Positions 41,681-49,705 of a stretch of DNA of 64,000 bases are shown piece after piece. Where the stretch lies: assembly GCA_001570385.1 (NCBI GenBank), contig BBYL01000015.1:1-64000 (forward strand), given 5' to 3'. The position numbers and the translations under genes were made by a program. This DNA comes from Microtetraspora glauca. GTDB taxonomy: Bacteria; Actinomycetota; Actinomycetes; Streptosporangiales; Streptosporangiaceae. The notes under the pieces are model-generated. The model was given only the letters and a program-made list of their open reading frames with translations, was not told the DNA's origin and searched no databases. How positions within the stretch are numbered: the first letter of the stretch is position 1; every line of letters begins with the position of its first letter.

Positions 41681-42145
41681 ATGGTCAAGCGGACCCGCTT
41701 CAACGACAGTGACTGCCCGGTCGCGCGATCGATCGACGCGATCGGAGACTGGTGGTCACTGCTGATCGTGCGCGACGCGTTCGACGGCAGCCGCCGCTTC
41801 GGCGAGTTCCAGCGCGGCCTCGGCGTGGCCAAGAACATCCTCGCGGCGCGCCTGCGCACACTCGTCGACGGCGGCATCCTCGACGTCGTCCCGGCATCCG
41901 ACGGCAGCGCCTACAACGAGTACGTCCTGACCCCCAAGGGCAGGGATCTTTTCAACGTCATCGTGGCGCTGCGGCAGTGGGGCGAGGCGCACTTCTTCGC
42001 CCCCGACGAACCTCACTCCGAGATGGTCGACCGTCGGCACGGGCATCCGCTTCGTGCTCTCGAGGTCCGATCCACCGACGGGCGACGGCTCAACGCCGGC
42101 GACACCGTCGTGAACAAGGTCGGCCACCCCGGGAGGGGCACCTAG
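41681..42145 (+). CDS. HxlR family regulator
   Basis: 154 residues from ATG 41681 (GGAGGGAGGG RBS). The HxlR signature CPVARSIDAIGDWWSLLIVRDAFDGSRRFGEFQRGLGVAKNILAARLRTLVDGGILD contains the Cys near the N-terminus (NDSDCPV) that in relatives senses electrophiles. The wing is YVLTPKGRDL. A longer C-terminal tail (about 110-154) is less conserved. Autoregulation and control of the divergent MFS gene are inferred from the operator. Confidence 0.92.
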   Translation: MVKRTRFNDSDCPVARSIDAIGDWWSLLIVRDAFDGSRRFGEFQRGLGVAKNILAARLRTLVDGGILDVVPASDGSAYNEYVLTPKGRDLFNVIVALRQWGEAHFFAPDEPHSEMVDRRHGHPLRALEVRSTDGRRLNAGDTVVNKVGHPGRGT

Positions 42146-42154
42146 TCGGTGTCG

Positions 42155-43123
42155 CTAGTCGGTGTCGTGGGTGACGAGCAGACTGAGGACGGTTCCGCGC
42201 GGGCTGAGCGCGCCGATCGCGAGTTCCTGATCCACCCAGTACGGCTGCCGCCGGATGATCCGGAACACCGTCCATCGCCATCGAGCGGCGAGTTCGTTGA
42301 TCCGGTGGACGGACGCGCCCGCCGGGGCGCGGACGAGGCCGGCGACCGACTGCCACGCCGCGAGCCTGCCGTATCCGCCGCGGAGGCCACGAGAGTAGCT
42401 GGCGTCGCAGTAGGCCACGGCGAACAGCTCGCTCACCACCGCGTCCAGGCTCGTCATCGCGCCGTACAGCGCGATCTGGGCACGGAGCGCGCCCGGCAGG
42501 AACGCGTTCACCCCCAGCGGCGTAAGGTCCTGAGCATCGATCCGCCGGGGAAGCTCGATGACGGCCGCGACCGCCGGCGCGCTCCAGTGCTCCACCGCGG
42601 AGGCGATGCGCCGCTCGTCCTCCCGCATGCTGACGATCCTCGGCGCGCGGTCCGGAGAACCCCGGCCCGCGAGCCAGTCGTCCCGCTCCGGAGGCTCCGG
42701 GAGGGCCTGCTCGCCGCGTGGCGTCCAGCCGGGACCGAGGACGGCCGCGTCCATCCGCCGCTCTCCCCGGGTGCGCTTCAGGGGCAGTCCGGCCAGGGGG
42801 TGACCGAGTCCCCGCAGGGCTTCCGCGCATCGCGCCGCCGCCGGCACCCTGACCAGGGTGACGCGGCGTGCCACCAGCTCCTGGATGAGGCAGGCGACCA
42901 GCTCGGCCCACGCGTCCGGCTCCTCTGGCGGGTGCTCCAGCAGCGGCACCAGGTGGTGGACCCGCCGTCGCTCCGCCAGCAGCGCGGCCAGGTGGCGGAC
43001 CCGGCCCCCCTGCCGCTCGTCGGCGTACAGGTCGCGCACCAGCTCGGCCAGCGACGCGGCGTCGCCCGGGACACGCGCCAGAGCCCGCTCGTGCGGCCCG
43101 CCCCCTCTCTCATGCGCGGTCAT
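42155..43123 (-). CDS. Uncharacterised actinobacterial protein
   Basis: About 322 residues from ATG 43123 (MTAHERGGGPHERALARVPGD). Mostly helical, Ala/Arg/Leu rich, no TM helix or signal peptide. Recognisable blocks are VRHLAALLAERRRVHHLVPLLEHPPEEPDAWAELVACLIQELV and MREDERRIASAVEHWSAPAVAAVIELP. C-terminal aromatic-rich YSRGLRGGYGRLAAWQSVAGLV and PYWVDQELAIGALSPRG follow. From memory it is similar to DUF6183-type proteins, but this is uncertain. It ends 9 bp from the convergent HxlR stop. Function unknown. Confidence 0.7.
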   Translation of the reverse strand: MTAHERGGGPHERALARVPGDAASLAELVRDLYADERQGGRVRHLAALLAERRRVHHLVPLLEHPPEEPDAWAELVACLIQELVARRVTLVRVPAAARCAEALRGLGHPLAGLPLKRTRGERRMDAAVLGPGWTPRGEQALPEPPERDDWLAGRGSPDRAPRIVSMREDERRIASAVEHWSAPAVAAVIELPRRIDAQDLTPLGVNAFLPGALRAQIALYGAMTSLDAVVSELFAVAYCDASYSRGLRGGYGRLAAWQSVAGLVRAPAGASVHRINELAARWRWTVFRIIRRQPYWVDQELAIGALSPRGTVLSLLVTHDTD

Positions 43124-43348
43124 GAAGTCCCTGACGTGATCTCGCTGACATGGTCGCCCTCTCGTACCTGGCCCGGCGTTCGTCGCCGCACGCCCACGCT
43201 CCCACGAAAGGCGCGGAGGGGGCACTCCCATAGCCGGGCGCCCTTCATCATCGGCAAGGTCACCCCGCGCACGGCGGGATGATCTATCAGGTCAGCGGGC
43301 TCCGCGTAGGCGAATCCGCACCATCATGATCTCAAGCCCGTACAGGCT

Positions 43349-44089
43349 CTAGTGCTCCGGGTGCAGCACCCGGCCGAGGAACTCGCGGGTACGGGCGTGC
43401 CGGGGGTCGGCGATCACCTGCTCCGGCGGCCCGTCCTCCACGATCGCGCCGCGGTCCATGAAGACCACCCGGTCGGCGACCTCCCTGGCGAAGCCCATCT
43501 CGTGCGTGACGACCAGCATGGTCATGCCGTCCCGCGCGAGTTCGCGCATGACGGAGAGGACGTCGCCGACGAGTTCCGGGTCGAGCGCGGACGTGGGCTC
43601 GTCGAACAGCATCAGCGACGGGTTCATGGCCAGGGCGCGGGCGATCGCCACACGCTGCTGCTGGCCGCCGGAGAGCTGGGCGGGGAAGCAGTCGGCCTTC
43701 TCGCCGAGTCCGACCTTCTCCAGGGTCTTCCCGGCGATCTTCCTCGCCTCCGCTCTGCCGCGCTTCAGCACCCGCTCCTGCGCGATCGTGACGTTGCGCA
43801 GCACCGTCAGATGCTGGAACAGGTTGAACTGCTGGAAGACCATGCCCAGCCGCCGGCGTACGGCGTCGATGTCCACGTCCGGATCGGTGAGCTCCGTGCC
43901 GTCCACGAACACCTGGCCGGACGTCGGCCGCTCCAGCAGGTTGACACACCGCAGCAGGGTCGACTTGCCCGACCCCGAAGGGCCGATCACGCAGACGACC
44001 TGCCCGGCCTCGACCGTGAAGTCGATGCCCTTGAGCACGTCGAGCGGCCCGAAGGACTTGTGCAGGTTCCTGATCTCGACAGTGCTCAC
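43349..44089 (-). CDS. Polar amino-acid ABC transporter ATPase (GlnQ/GluA type)
   Basis: 246 residues. Walker A GPSGSGKSTLL, Q-loop MVFQQFNLFQHLTVLRNV (typical of PAAT ATPases), signature LSGGQQQRVAIARALA, Walker B LMLFDEPTSALDPELV and H-loop VVTHEMGFAREVADR. Distal gene of a three-gene operon (binding protein, permease, ATPase), 7 bp from the permease. Drives uptake of glutamate/glutamine-like amino acids. Confidence 0.95.
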   Translation of the reverse strand: MSTVEIRNLHKSFGPLDVLKGIDFTVEAGQVVCVIGPSGSGKSTLLRCVNLLERPTSGQVFVDGTELTDPDVDIDAVRRRLGMVFQQFNLFQHLTVLRNVTIAQERVLKRGRAEARKIAGKTLEKVGLGEKADCFPAQLSGGQQQRVAIARALAMNPSLMLFDEPTSALDPELVGDVLSVMRELARDGMTMLVVTHEMGFAREVADRVVFMDRGAIVEDGPPEQVIADPRHARTREFLGRVLHPEH

Positions 44090-44096
44090 CTGTCGT

Positions 44097-44933
44097 TCAC
44101 CTCTTCCCTTCCTGCCGTGACTCCAGCCGTCGCGCGACGTACCCCAGCGGGATGGTGATCAGCAGGTACGTCAGCCCGGACACCAGGATCGGCGTCGGAT
44201 TGGCGAAGGTCGACGCCTGGTCGTTGCCGAACTTGGCCAGCTCCACCTGGGCCGCCGTGAGCCCGAGGAACAGGACCAGCGACGAGTCCTTGAACAGCAG
44301 GACCAACTGGTTCGTCAGAGGCGGGATGACGATGCGGACCGCCTGCGGAATGATGATCGACACCATGGAGCGCATGTACGGCATGCCGAGCGAGCGGGCC
44401 GCCTCCATCTGCCCCCTCGGCACGGCCTGCAGGCCGGCCCGGAAGGTCTCGGCCATGTACGCGGCCGAGACGAGCCCGAGGCCGAGCGTGACCTGGCCGT
44501 ACACGTCGCCCGGGATCCTGAGTCCCGGGAACGCCAGCGGCAGGCTCCCGATCATCAGGAAGATCACCAGAGCGGGGAGGCCGCGGAAGATCTCGATGTA
44601 CGTCGAGGCGATCCACCGGTACGGAGCGACCGAGGACTGCCGCATCAGCGCCAGCAGCATGCCGAGGGCGAACCCGACGACGTACCCGCAGGCGGTGTAG
44701 ATCACCGTGTTCTTCAGGGCGACGGTGAACAACCGGGGCAGGCCGTCGGCCGCCACCTGACCGTTGAAGAACGACTGGTGGATCGACTTCCAGTCGGCGA
44801 GGGAGGCGAGCACGGCGACGACGGCGATCAGGAGGGCGTACTGGACGCCCCTGCTGACCCGCTGCCGCTTGCGGGGACTCCACCCCTGTCGCGTGCCCTG
44901 TCGCGGGGAGGGGGCGAGCCGCTGCGCCGTCAC
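44097..44933 (-). CDS. Polar amino-acid ABC transporter permease
   Basis: About 278 residues from GTG 44933, whose start overlaps the binding-protein stop by 4 bp. Five to six TM helices. The N-terminal HEF-type segment LPRLFTVALKNTVIYTACGYVVGFALGMLLALMRQSS is the PAAT family signature. The EAA loop is GLQAVPRGQMEAARSLGMPYMRSMVSIIIPQAVRIVIPPLTNQ. A basic cytoplasmic leader of about 30 residues precedes TM1. Probably forms a homodimeric pore since only one permease is encoded. Confidence 0.94.
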   Translation of the reverse strand: MTAQRLAPSPRQGTRQGWSPRKRQRVSRGVQYALLIAVVAVLASLADWKSIHQSFFNGQVAADGLPRLFTVALKNTVIYTACGYVVGFALGMLLALMRQSSVAPYRWIASTYIEIFRGLPALVIFLMIGSLPLAFPGLRIPGDVYGQVTLGLGLVSAAYMAETFRAGLQAVPRGQMEAARSLGMPYMRSMVSIIIPQAVRIVIPPLTNQLVLLFKDSSLVLFLGLTAAQVELAKFGNDQASTFANPTPILVSGLTYLLITIPLGYVARRLESRQEGKR

Positions 44934-45784
44934 GACGCCGTCGCCGGGCTCGGCTCCGTGCCGAACCACTTCTTGTAGATGGTGTCGTACGTGCCGTCCG
45001 CCTTGGCGCCCTCGATCACCTCGTTGACGACCTTGGACAGCGCGGTGTTGCCCTTCTTCATGCCGATGCCGTACCGCTCACCGGTGTCCAGGACGGCGAC
45101 GACCTCGTACTTCGCGCGCACGTCCGGCTTCTTCAGCCAGGTCGCCACGACGGGGAGGTCCTGCACGATCACGTCGGCCTGGCCGGTCTGCAGGCCGAGC
45201 AGTTCCTTGGGCGAGTCGGCGAACTCGATCGGGTCGAAGCCCTTGCGCTTGACGTACTCCAGCCCCGTCGTCGAGGCCTGCGCGCCGATCTTGAGGTTCT
45301 TCGCCTTCACGTCGCCGAGCGAGGTCAGCCCGCTGCCCTTCCTGGCCAGCAGGGCCTGCGTGGCGTCGAAGTACGGCACGGAGAACTCGATGTTCTTCCT
45401 GCGCTCGTCGGTGATCGTCATGCCGGCCGCGGCGAGGTCGCACCTTCCGGAGCTGAGCACCGCACCGCTTTTGATCGGGGCGAAGTCGATGTCGATGATG
45501 TCCTGTGTCACGCCCAGCCTCTTGGCGACGAGATCGATGACGTCCACGTCGAACCCGACGACCTTGGCGCCCTGGTTGAACTGGAAGGGCTGGAACTGCA
45601 GGTGCGTACAGGTCGTGAGCTTTCCGGCGTTGACGAGCGCGATGCCGCCCTTCGCGCTCGCGGCGCCGCCGCCGTCGCCGCGCCCGCCGCTTCCGCCGCT
45701 GCCGCAGGCGGAGACCATGAACGCGGCAACGAGCGCCGTGGCGCCGATGGAGAGCATCCGGCGACGCATGGACCAAGAAGCCAC
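44930..45784 (-). CDS. Amino-acid-binding lipoprotein of the ABC transporter
   Basis: 284 residues from GTG 45784 (AAGGGGGATC RBS). Lipoprotein signal MLSIGATALVAAFMVSACGS with the lipid Cys. A Gly-rich linker precedes an SBP_bac_3 domain: FQPFQFNQGAKVVGFDVDVIDLVAKRLGV, then AAAGMTITDERRKNIEFSVPYFDATQALLARKG and DTGERYGIGMKKGNTALSKVVNEVIE. GMTITDERRK supplies the alpha-carboxylate-binding Arg. The linker is unusually Gly/Ser rich. Captures a polar amino acid outside the membrane. Confidence 0.94.
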   Translation of the reverse strand: MASWSMRRRMLSIGATALVAAFMVSACGSGGSGGRGDGGGAASAKGGIALVNAGKLTTCTHLQFQPFQFNQGAKVVGFDVDVIDLVAKRLGVTQDIIDIDFAPIKSGAVLSSGRCDLAAAGMTITDERRKNIEFSVPYFDATQALLARKGSGLTSLGDVKAKNLKIGAQASTTGLEYVKRKGFDPIEFADSPKELLGLQTGQADVIVQDLPVVATWLKKPDVRAKYEVVAVLDTGERYGIGMKKGNTALSKVVNEVIEGAKADGTYDTIYKKWFGTEPSPATAS

Positions 45785-46156
45785 GCGATCCCCCTTAAAT
45801 ACGACATAAGCCAATATTTAGGACAATCTATAGGAGGTGACACATAGCTTCACCACTATCTGACAAATAGGTGATAAGGGGGATATTTCGCCATTTTCGC
45901 GCCATATGGTGCCGCTGTTACAGCCGTTCTTCCTGTTCTCTTCAGCAGTCGTCATCCGCCGCCGGAATCCCGACAGAATCCCGACGTAAGCCACCGGTAC
46001 GTCGGCGGGATCGGGAGGCGGGATCGGGAGGCGGGATCGGGATGGGGCGAGCGCGGGTCCGGGGCGTGATCGGGGGCGTGATCGGGCACGGGGGATGGGG
46101 TCGAGCGCGGGGGATTCCGGCACCCCGCCGTCCCGGCAGGCGGTAGCGTGCCGAGC
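45785..46156. other. Divergent intergenic region with AT-rich promoter patch
   Basis: The left 130 bp is markedly AT-rich (TTAGGACAATCTATAGGAG, ATAGGTGATAAGG) and probably holds the amino-acid transporter promoter. The right part holds the 13-bp tandem repeats. No gene is supported. Confidence 0.5.
46004..46042. repeat. Three perfect tandem copies of a 13-bp unit
   Basis: GGCGGGATCGGGA at 46004-46016, 46017-46029 and 46030-46042, followed by looser GCGTGATCGGG-like copies to about 46085. Short tandem repeat upstream of the DUF2203 gene. Confidence 0.85.
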
Positions 46157-46522
46157 ATGGACCGGATCTTCAGCCTCGACGAGGCCAGGTCGCTCATGCC
46201 CGAGGTCGTCGCGCGCGTGACCGACCTGGTGGCGCTCCGGGCGGACCTCGCCGAGCTCTCCTACGACCTGGAGAACGCCGGAGGCTCACCCCTCGGCGGC
46301 ATCCCCGAGGGCAAGGCCCTGGAGGCCCGCATCGGCGAGATCCTCCTGTGGTTCGGCGACCACGGCGTCGAACTCAAGGGCGTGGCGCCCGTCCTCGTCG
46401 ACTTCCCCGCCGTGCTCGACGGAGTCTCCGTCCGGCTGTGCTGGATCGAGGGGGAGAAGGACCTCGGCTGGTACCACCGCACCGAACTCGGCTTCCCCGG
46501 ACGGCGCCCGCTGCCCCGGTGA
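46157..46522 (+). CDS. DUF2203 family protein
   Basis: About 121 residues (ATG 46157; GTG 46148 possible). The N-terminal FSLDEARSLMPEVVARVTDLVALRADL and the C-terminal LVDFPAVLDGVSVRLCWIEGEKDLGWYHRTELGFPGRRPL are the DUF2203 hallmarks. Small, soluble, widely distributed in actinobacteria; function unknown. It is convergent with the NUDIX gene. Confidence 0.9.
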   Translation: MDRIFSLDEARSLMPEVVARVTDLVALRADLAELSYDLENAGGSPLGGIPEGKALEARIGEILLWFGDHGVELKGVAPVLVDFPAVLDGVSVRLCWIEGEKDLGWYHRTELGFPGRRPLPR

Positions 46523-46541
46523 GCGGCGGGCTCGGCGGGGG

Positions 46542-47078
46542 TCAGGTCTCCGGATGGCGGTCGTCCGATTGGCCGCTCTCCGGAGGGCCGCTCTCCGCGT
46601 AGCCGTCCTCCAGATAGACGCCGCCCCTGCCCGGCCGTCCCAGGCAGGCCCGTAACCGGCGGGCCATCTCCGGTGTCAGGGGGCCGTCGAGATCGCCGGG
46701 CGCCACGAGCGCGAACCCCTCCAGCTCCTCGGGAGGCAGCCGGATGGCCGCCACCTCCGACGCGGGCAGAACCCCGCCGTCGAAGACGAACATCAGCCCG
46801 CCGTCCCACGGAGGGGCCGGGGGAACCCAGTCCACGCACAGCAGAGCCCCGACCTCCGGCGTGATGGCCAGCTCCTCGTCCAGCTCGCGGACGCACGCCG
46901 CCCGAGGGGACTCGCCCGGCTCCAGCGAGCCGCCCGGGATGTCCCACGTCCCCTTGTACGTGGGACGTACGAGCAGGACCCGGCCTGCCTCGTCCCGGAT
47001 CAGCGCGCCCGCCGCCGCCCGGACGCGCGTCAGCCCGGCGATGAACGAGAGATCGGGACCACGATCGGACGTGCTCAC
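46542..47078 (-). CDS. NUDIX hydrolase
   Basis: 178 residues. The Nudix box is intact: G-(x5)-E-(x7)-REL-x2-E-L in PGGSLEPGESPRAACVRELDEELAI. The N-terminal half has RAAAGALIRDEAGRVLLVRPTYKGTWDIPGG. Hydrolyses a nucleoside diphosphate linked to X, such as oxidised nucleotides or NDP-sugars; specificity is not apparent. The last about 20 residues (ESGPPESGQSDDRHPET) form a disordered tail. Confidence 0.92.
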   Translation of the reverse strand: MSTSDRGPDLSFIAGLTRVRAAAGALIRDEAGRVLLVRPTYKGTWDIPGGSLEPGESPRAACVRELDEELAITPEVGALLCVDWVPPAPPWDGGLMFVFDGGVLPASEVAAIRLPPEELEGFALVAPGDLDGPLTPEMARRLRACLGRPGRGGVYLEDGYAESGPPESGQSDDRHPET

Positions 47079-47157
47079 CCGCCGACCCTACGCCGCGAAA
47101 TGCCTCCGGTGCCGCGGACATGGACGGGGTGACCGACGATCCAAGTGAGGAGGCCGG

Positions 47158-48435
47158 ATGGGAGCCGATCCCCACGGCCGGTTCGTGGAAATCTACGAAC
47201 ACGCCTACGAACCCATACTCGGGTACGTCCTGCGGCGTTGCCGAGACCCCGAGGACGCCGCCGACGTGGTGGCCGAGACGTTCACGATCGCCTGGCGGCG
47301 CGTCGAGGAGCTGCCCGACGGCGACGAGGCCAGGCTCTGGCTGTACGGCGTGGCCCGCCGGGTCCTCGCCAACCACCGGCGGGGCGAGCTGCGCAGGGAG
47401 CAGCGTACGGAGGCGTTGCGCGAGCATCTCGCCTCCCTGCCCCTCCTGGCGCACGCGCGCTCGCCGGGGGAGGACTTCTCCCCGGTCGGCAGGGTCTTTC
47501 GCACCCTGGCTGACGGAGACAGGGAGCTGCTGTCCCTGGCCGCCTGGGAGAGGCTCGACACCGGGCAGCTCGCCACGACCCTCGGCATCTCCCGCAACGC
47601 CGTACGGATCAGGCTCTACCGGGCGCGCAAGCGATTCGCGCGGGGCCTGGCCATGGCGGCGTCTCCGAGCCCCGAGACGCGTCCCGATGCGGCGGGCGCT
47701 CGCGCTCGGCGCGGTCTCCGTGGGGCTGGGCGTCGCCGTCGCGATCGGCGTCGCCCTGCCGGGCGGCCCCGCCGTCCGCTACGCCAACGCGGCCGTCTCC
47801 ATCGAGAAGGCCACGGACTACTTCAGCGTCACCATCACCGACCCCGCGGCCGACCCACGGCGTTTCGAGGAGGCGTTCCGCGCGGTCGGCCTGAACGTGA
47901 CGGTGAAGGTGATACCGGTGGCGCCGGGCGACGTGGGCAGGCTGATCGGCCCGATCGTCCCCGCGACGGCTTTCGCGGGCCGGGAAGCATCGGTGTGCAG
48001 GGCGTGGCGCCGTGCGCGTCGGCGTTCTGCGGCAAGGTGTGGCTGCCCGCCCACTACTCGGGCCGGGTAGTCTTCGGCGTCGGCCGCCCCGCCGCGCCGG
48101 GTGAGCCCTACGCCGACGAGCCCGCATACGACCCGTCGGGCGAGGAGGCCCTGGACGGCTACCGGAGCCACGGCAGGACGGTCGCGGAGGTTCGGGCCGA
48201 GCTGGGCCGCCGGGGGCTGAAGGCGGGCTACCGCCTGCACTGGACTCTTCCGGGCGGCGGCTTCTTCGACCAGCGCGTCACGGCCGACCGTATCGAGGAC
48301 GGCTGGGTCGTCGACGGCTCCAGCCACCACAGCTCGGACACCGTCGACCTCCACGTCGTCCCCGGACCCGAGGCCGGTCCGGCCCCTGACCCGCTGTCGG
48401 TCGCCACGCCCCACTGGTACGACCAGGAGGACTGA
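47158..48435 (+). CDS. ECF-type RNA polymerase sigma factor, reading frame run-on
   Basis: From ATG 47158 the first about 175 codons are a normal sigma-70 family ECF factor. Region 2 is FVEIYEHAYEPILGYVLRRCRDPEDAADVVAETFTIAWRRVEEL. Region 4 is LADGDRELLSLAAWERLDTGQLATTLGISRNAVRIRLYRARKRFA. No stop follows. From about 47690 to 47985 the frame is Arg-rich nonsense antiphase to the next gene; beyond 47985 it reads the end of that gene. The biological sigma protein probably ends near 47690. The preceding gene is divergent NUDIX; the partner membrane protein downstream is broken. Confidence 0.85.
   Translation: MGADPHGRFVEIYEHAYEPILGYVLRRCRDPEDAADVVAETFTIAWRRVEELPDGDEARLWLYGVARRVLANHRRGELRREQRTEALREHLASLPLLAHARSPGEDFSPVGRVFRTLADGDRELLSLAAWERLDTGQLATTLGISRNAVRIRLYRARKRFARGLAMAASPSPETRPDAAGARARRGLRGAGRRRRDRRRPAGRPRRPLRQRGRLHREGHGLLQRHHHRPRGRPTAFRGGVPRGRPERDGEGDTGGAGRRGQADRPDRPRDGFRGPGSIGVQGVAPCASAFCGKVWLPAHYSGRVVFGVGRPAAPGEPYADEPAYDPSGEEALDGYRSHGRTVAEVRAELGRRGLKAGYRLHWTLPGGGFFDQRVTADRIEDGWVVDGSSHHSSDTVDLHVVPGPEAGPAPDPLSVATPHWYDQED
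47687..48435 (+). pseudogene. Sigma-factor partner membrane protein, frameshifted
   Basis: ATG 47687 opens MRRALALGAVSVGLGVAVAIGV (TM/signal helix), then PGGPAVRYANAAVSIEKATDYFSVTITDP and a domain up to PATAFAG near 47980. The correct continuation (GSIGVQGVAPCASAFCGKVWLP ... VATPHWYDQED, stop 48435) is in the other frame. One added C in the run GGGCCGGGA near 47980 would rejoin it. About 250 residues if repaired. Position after an ECF sigma gene suggests an anti-sigma or envelope-stress partner, though no zinc anti-sigma motif is seen. Confidence 0.75.
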
Positions 48436-48657
48436 CGTTCCGCCCTGTCTCACGGCGCCCGCTCCTCGGATCCTCAGATCGTCGACGGGGGGCGGGCGTC
48501 TGTCAGGCCGGGAAGAGGTCGTTCGGGGCCGCCGGACCGCCCGAGCCCGCCTCGGAAGTGTTTCCTGGGCGGGGTGGCAACGCCGCGAGGCGCCATATGG
48601 GCGACCGCAGTAGGCCAAGAAGATCCACGAAACACGCCCTGAGGCCCCGGCAGGACC

Positions 48658-49506
48658 TCAGTCCTCGTCGATCTCCTCGTACTCGCCGAGCGCGGCTCCG
48701 TAGCGGATGCCCACCAGGCGGGCCACGGCCTCATGCGCGCCCAGCGGCGCGGCGCAGCCCGCGCCGATGGCCTCGGCCGCGGCGGTGGCCTTGTCGTGGT
48801 CGGCCTCGGGCCCGATGACGAACGGGACCAGCGCGAGACGGTTGGCGCCGATCTTGCGCAGCCGCTCGGCGGCGTCGCCGACGTTCGGCACGCCGTCGAG
48901 CGCGGCGGGCACCACGGGCAGGGTGAGGCGCGCGGCCAGCAGCACCGCGGTGGCGTCCGCCCCGCGCGCACCCTCGTCGCCGCCCGTGGTCGCGACGATG
49001 ATGCCGTCGACGGGGGAAGTCACGTTGAACAGCCGCATACGGTCCACGCGGGCCAGCCCCGCCTCCGACAGCCGCATGTGCAGCGCCTCGGCGAGCAGCG
49101 GATGCGGGCCGAGCGGATCGGTGATCGTCACGGGGCTCTCGCTCTGGGTGACCGCGTCGCGCACGGCCCGCATCACGCGGGGGTGCGGGCCGGTCACGAG
49201 CGGGACGACCACCGCCGCGGTCTCCGCGGCCGGCCGGTCGGCGGCGGCGGAGACGAACGCCTTGGCGAGGTCGGCGCCGCCGTCCATGAGGGAGACCAGG
49301 CGCAGATCGACCTGCGGGTTGTCGAGCCGGATGACCGAGGCGATCTCGGCCGCGACGTCTCCCGCCATGCCGGGAACGGCCAGCACCAAGGCGGGCGCGT
49401 CCGGCGGCAGGTTCGCCGGGAGCGGGCGCCGGTGGCGGCCGGTTCCGGGCCGGGAGGATCGCTCCCGGGTGGGAAGCTTCGGCGGGTCGTCGTGACCTTC
49501 GTTCAC
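48658..49506 (-). CDS. CbiX-like (sirohydrochlorin chelatase family) protein
   Basis: About 282 residues from GTG 49506. Two CbiX-type half-domains: ALVLAVPGMAGDVAAEIASVIRLDNPQVDLRLVSLMDG with TAAVVVPLVTGPHPRVMRAVRDAV, then TLPVVPAALDGVPNVGDAAERLRKIGANRLALVPFVIGPEADHDKA. The usual first-strand HGS motif, whose His helps insert the metal, reads AVPGMAG here, so catalytic ability is doubtful. N-terminal 45 residues are basic and disordered. Could be a degenerate chelatase or a metal-handling relative. Confidence 0.75.
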   Translation of the reverse strand: MNEGHDDPPKLPTRERSSRPGTGRHRRPLPANLPPDAPALVLAVPGMAGDVAAEIASVIRLDNPQVDLRLVSLMDGGADLAKAFVSAAADRPAAETAAVVVPLVTGPHPRVMRAVRDAVTQSESPVTITDPLGPHPLLAEALHMRLSEAGLARVDRMRLFNVTSPVDGIIVATTGGDEGARGADATAVLLAARLTLPVVPAALDGVPNVGDAAERLRKIGANRLALVPFVIGPEADHDKATAAAEAIGAGCAAPLGAHEAVARLVGIRYGAALGEYEEIDED

Positions 49507-49644
49507 ATCGGCGGATTCTAGGGCGAATCCGGCCGAATGAGTGAACCAACCCACCGCTTGATGCTGATCTTTAGCCTGATCGGTTTACGTGATCGTGACT
49601 TGACGCTCTCCGTTACGGGCGTGTTTCATGGCCTCATCCCACCC

Positions 49645-49683
49645 GTAAACGTTTACAGACACGGTGTTTCCGTAAACGTTTAC
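49645..49683. promoter_or_regulatory. Twin LacI-family operators of the ribosyl/ARH operon
   Basis: Perfect palindrome GTAAACGTTTAC at 49645-49656 and again at 49672-49683, centres 27 bp apart, 22 bp before the LacI gene's GTG. The central CG flanked by TAAA/TTTA is typical of LacI/GalR operators. The position shows autoregulation of the whole operon. Confidence 0.9.
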
Positions 49684-49705
49684 ACCAGCACTGACGAGGT
49701 GACTT

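Noticed and set aside
37199..42145. 1,648-codon plus-strand open frame
   Set aside because: Runs out of frame through pirin, AraC, two MFS genes; only its last 155 codons coincide with a real gene (HxlR).
45832..45840. Perfect AGGAGGTGA on the plus strand
   Set aside because: No start codon at proper spacing opens a frame of useful length; chance within an AT-rich promoter patch.
48436..48657. Possible cobalamin riboswitch near the CbiX-like gene
   Set aside because: Lies at the 3' end of that gene, and no B12-box or conserved core was found there or upstream of 49506.
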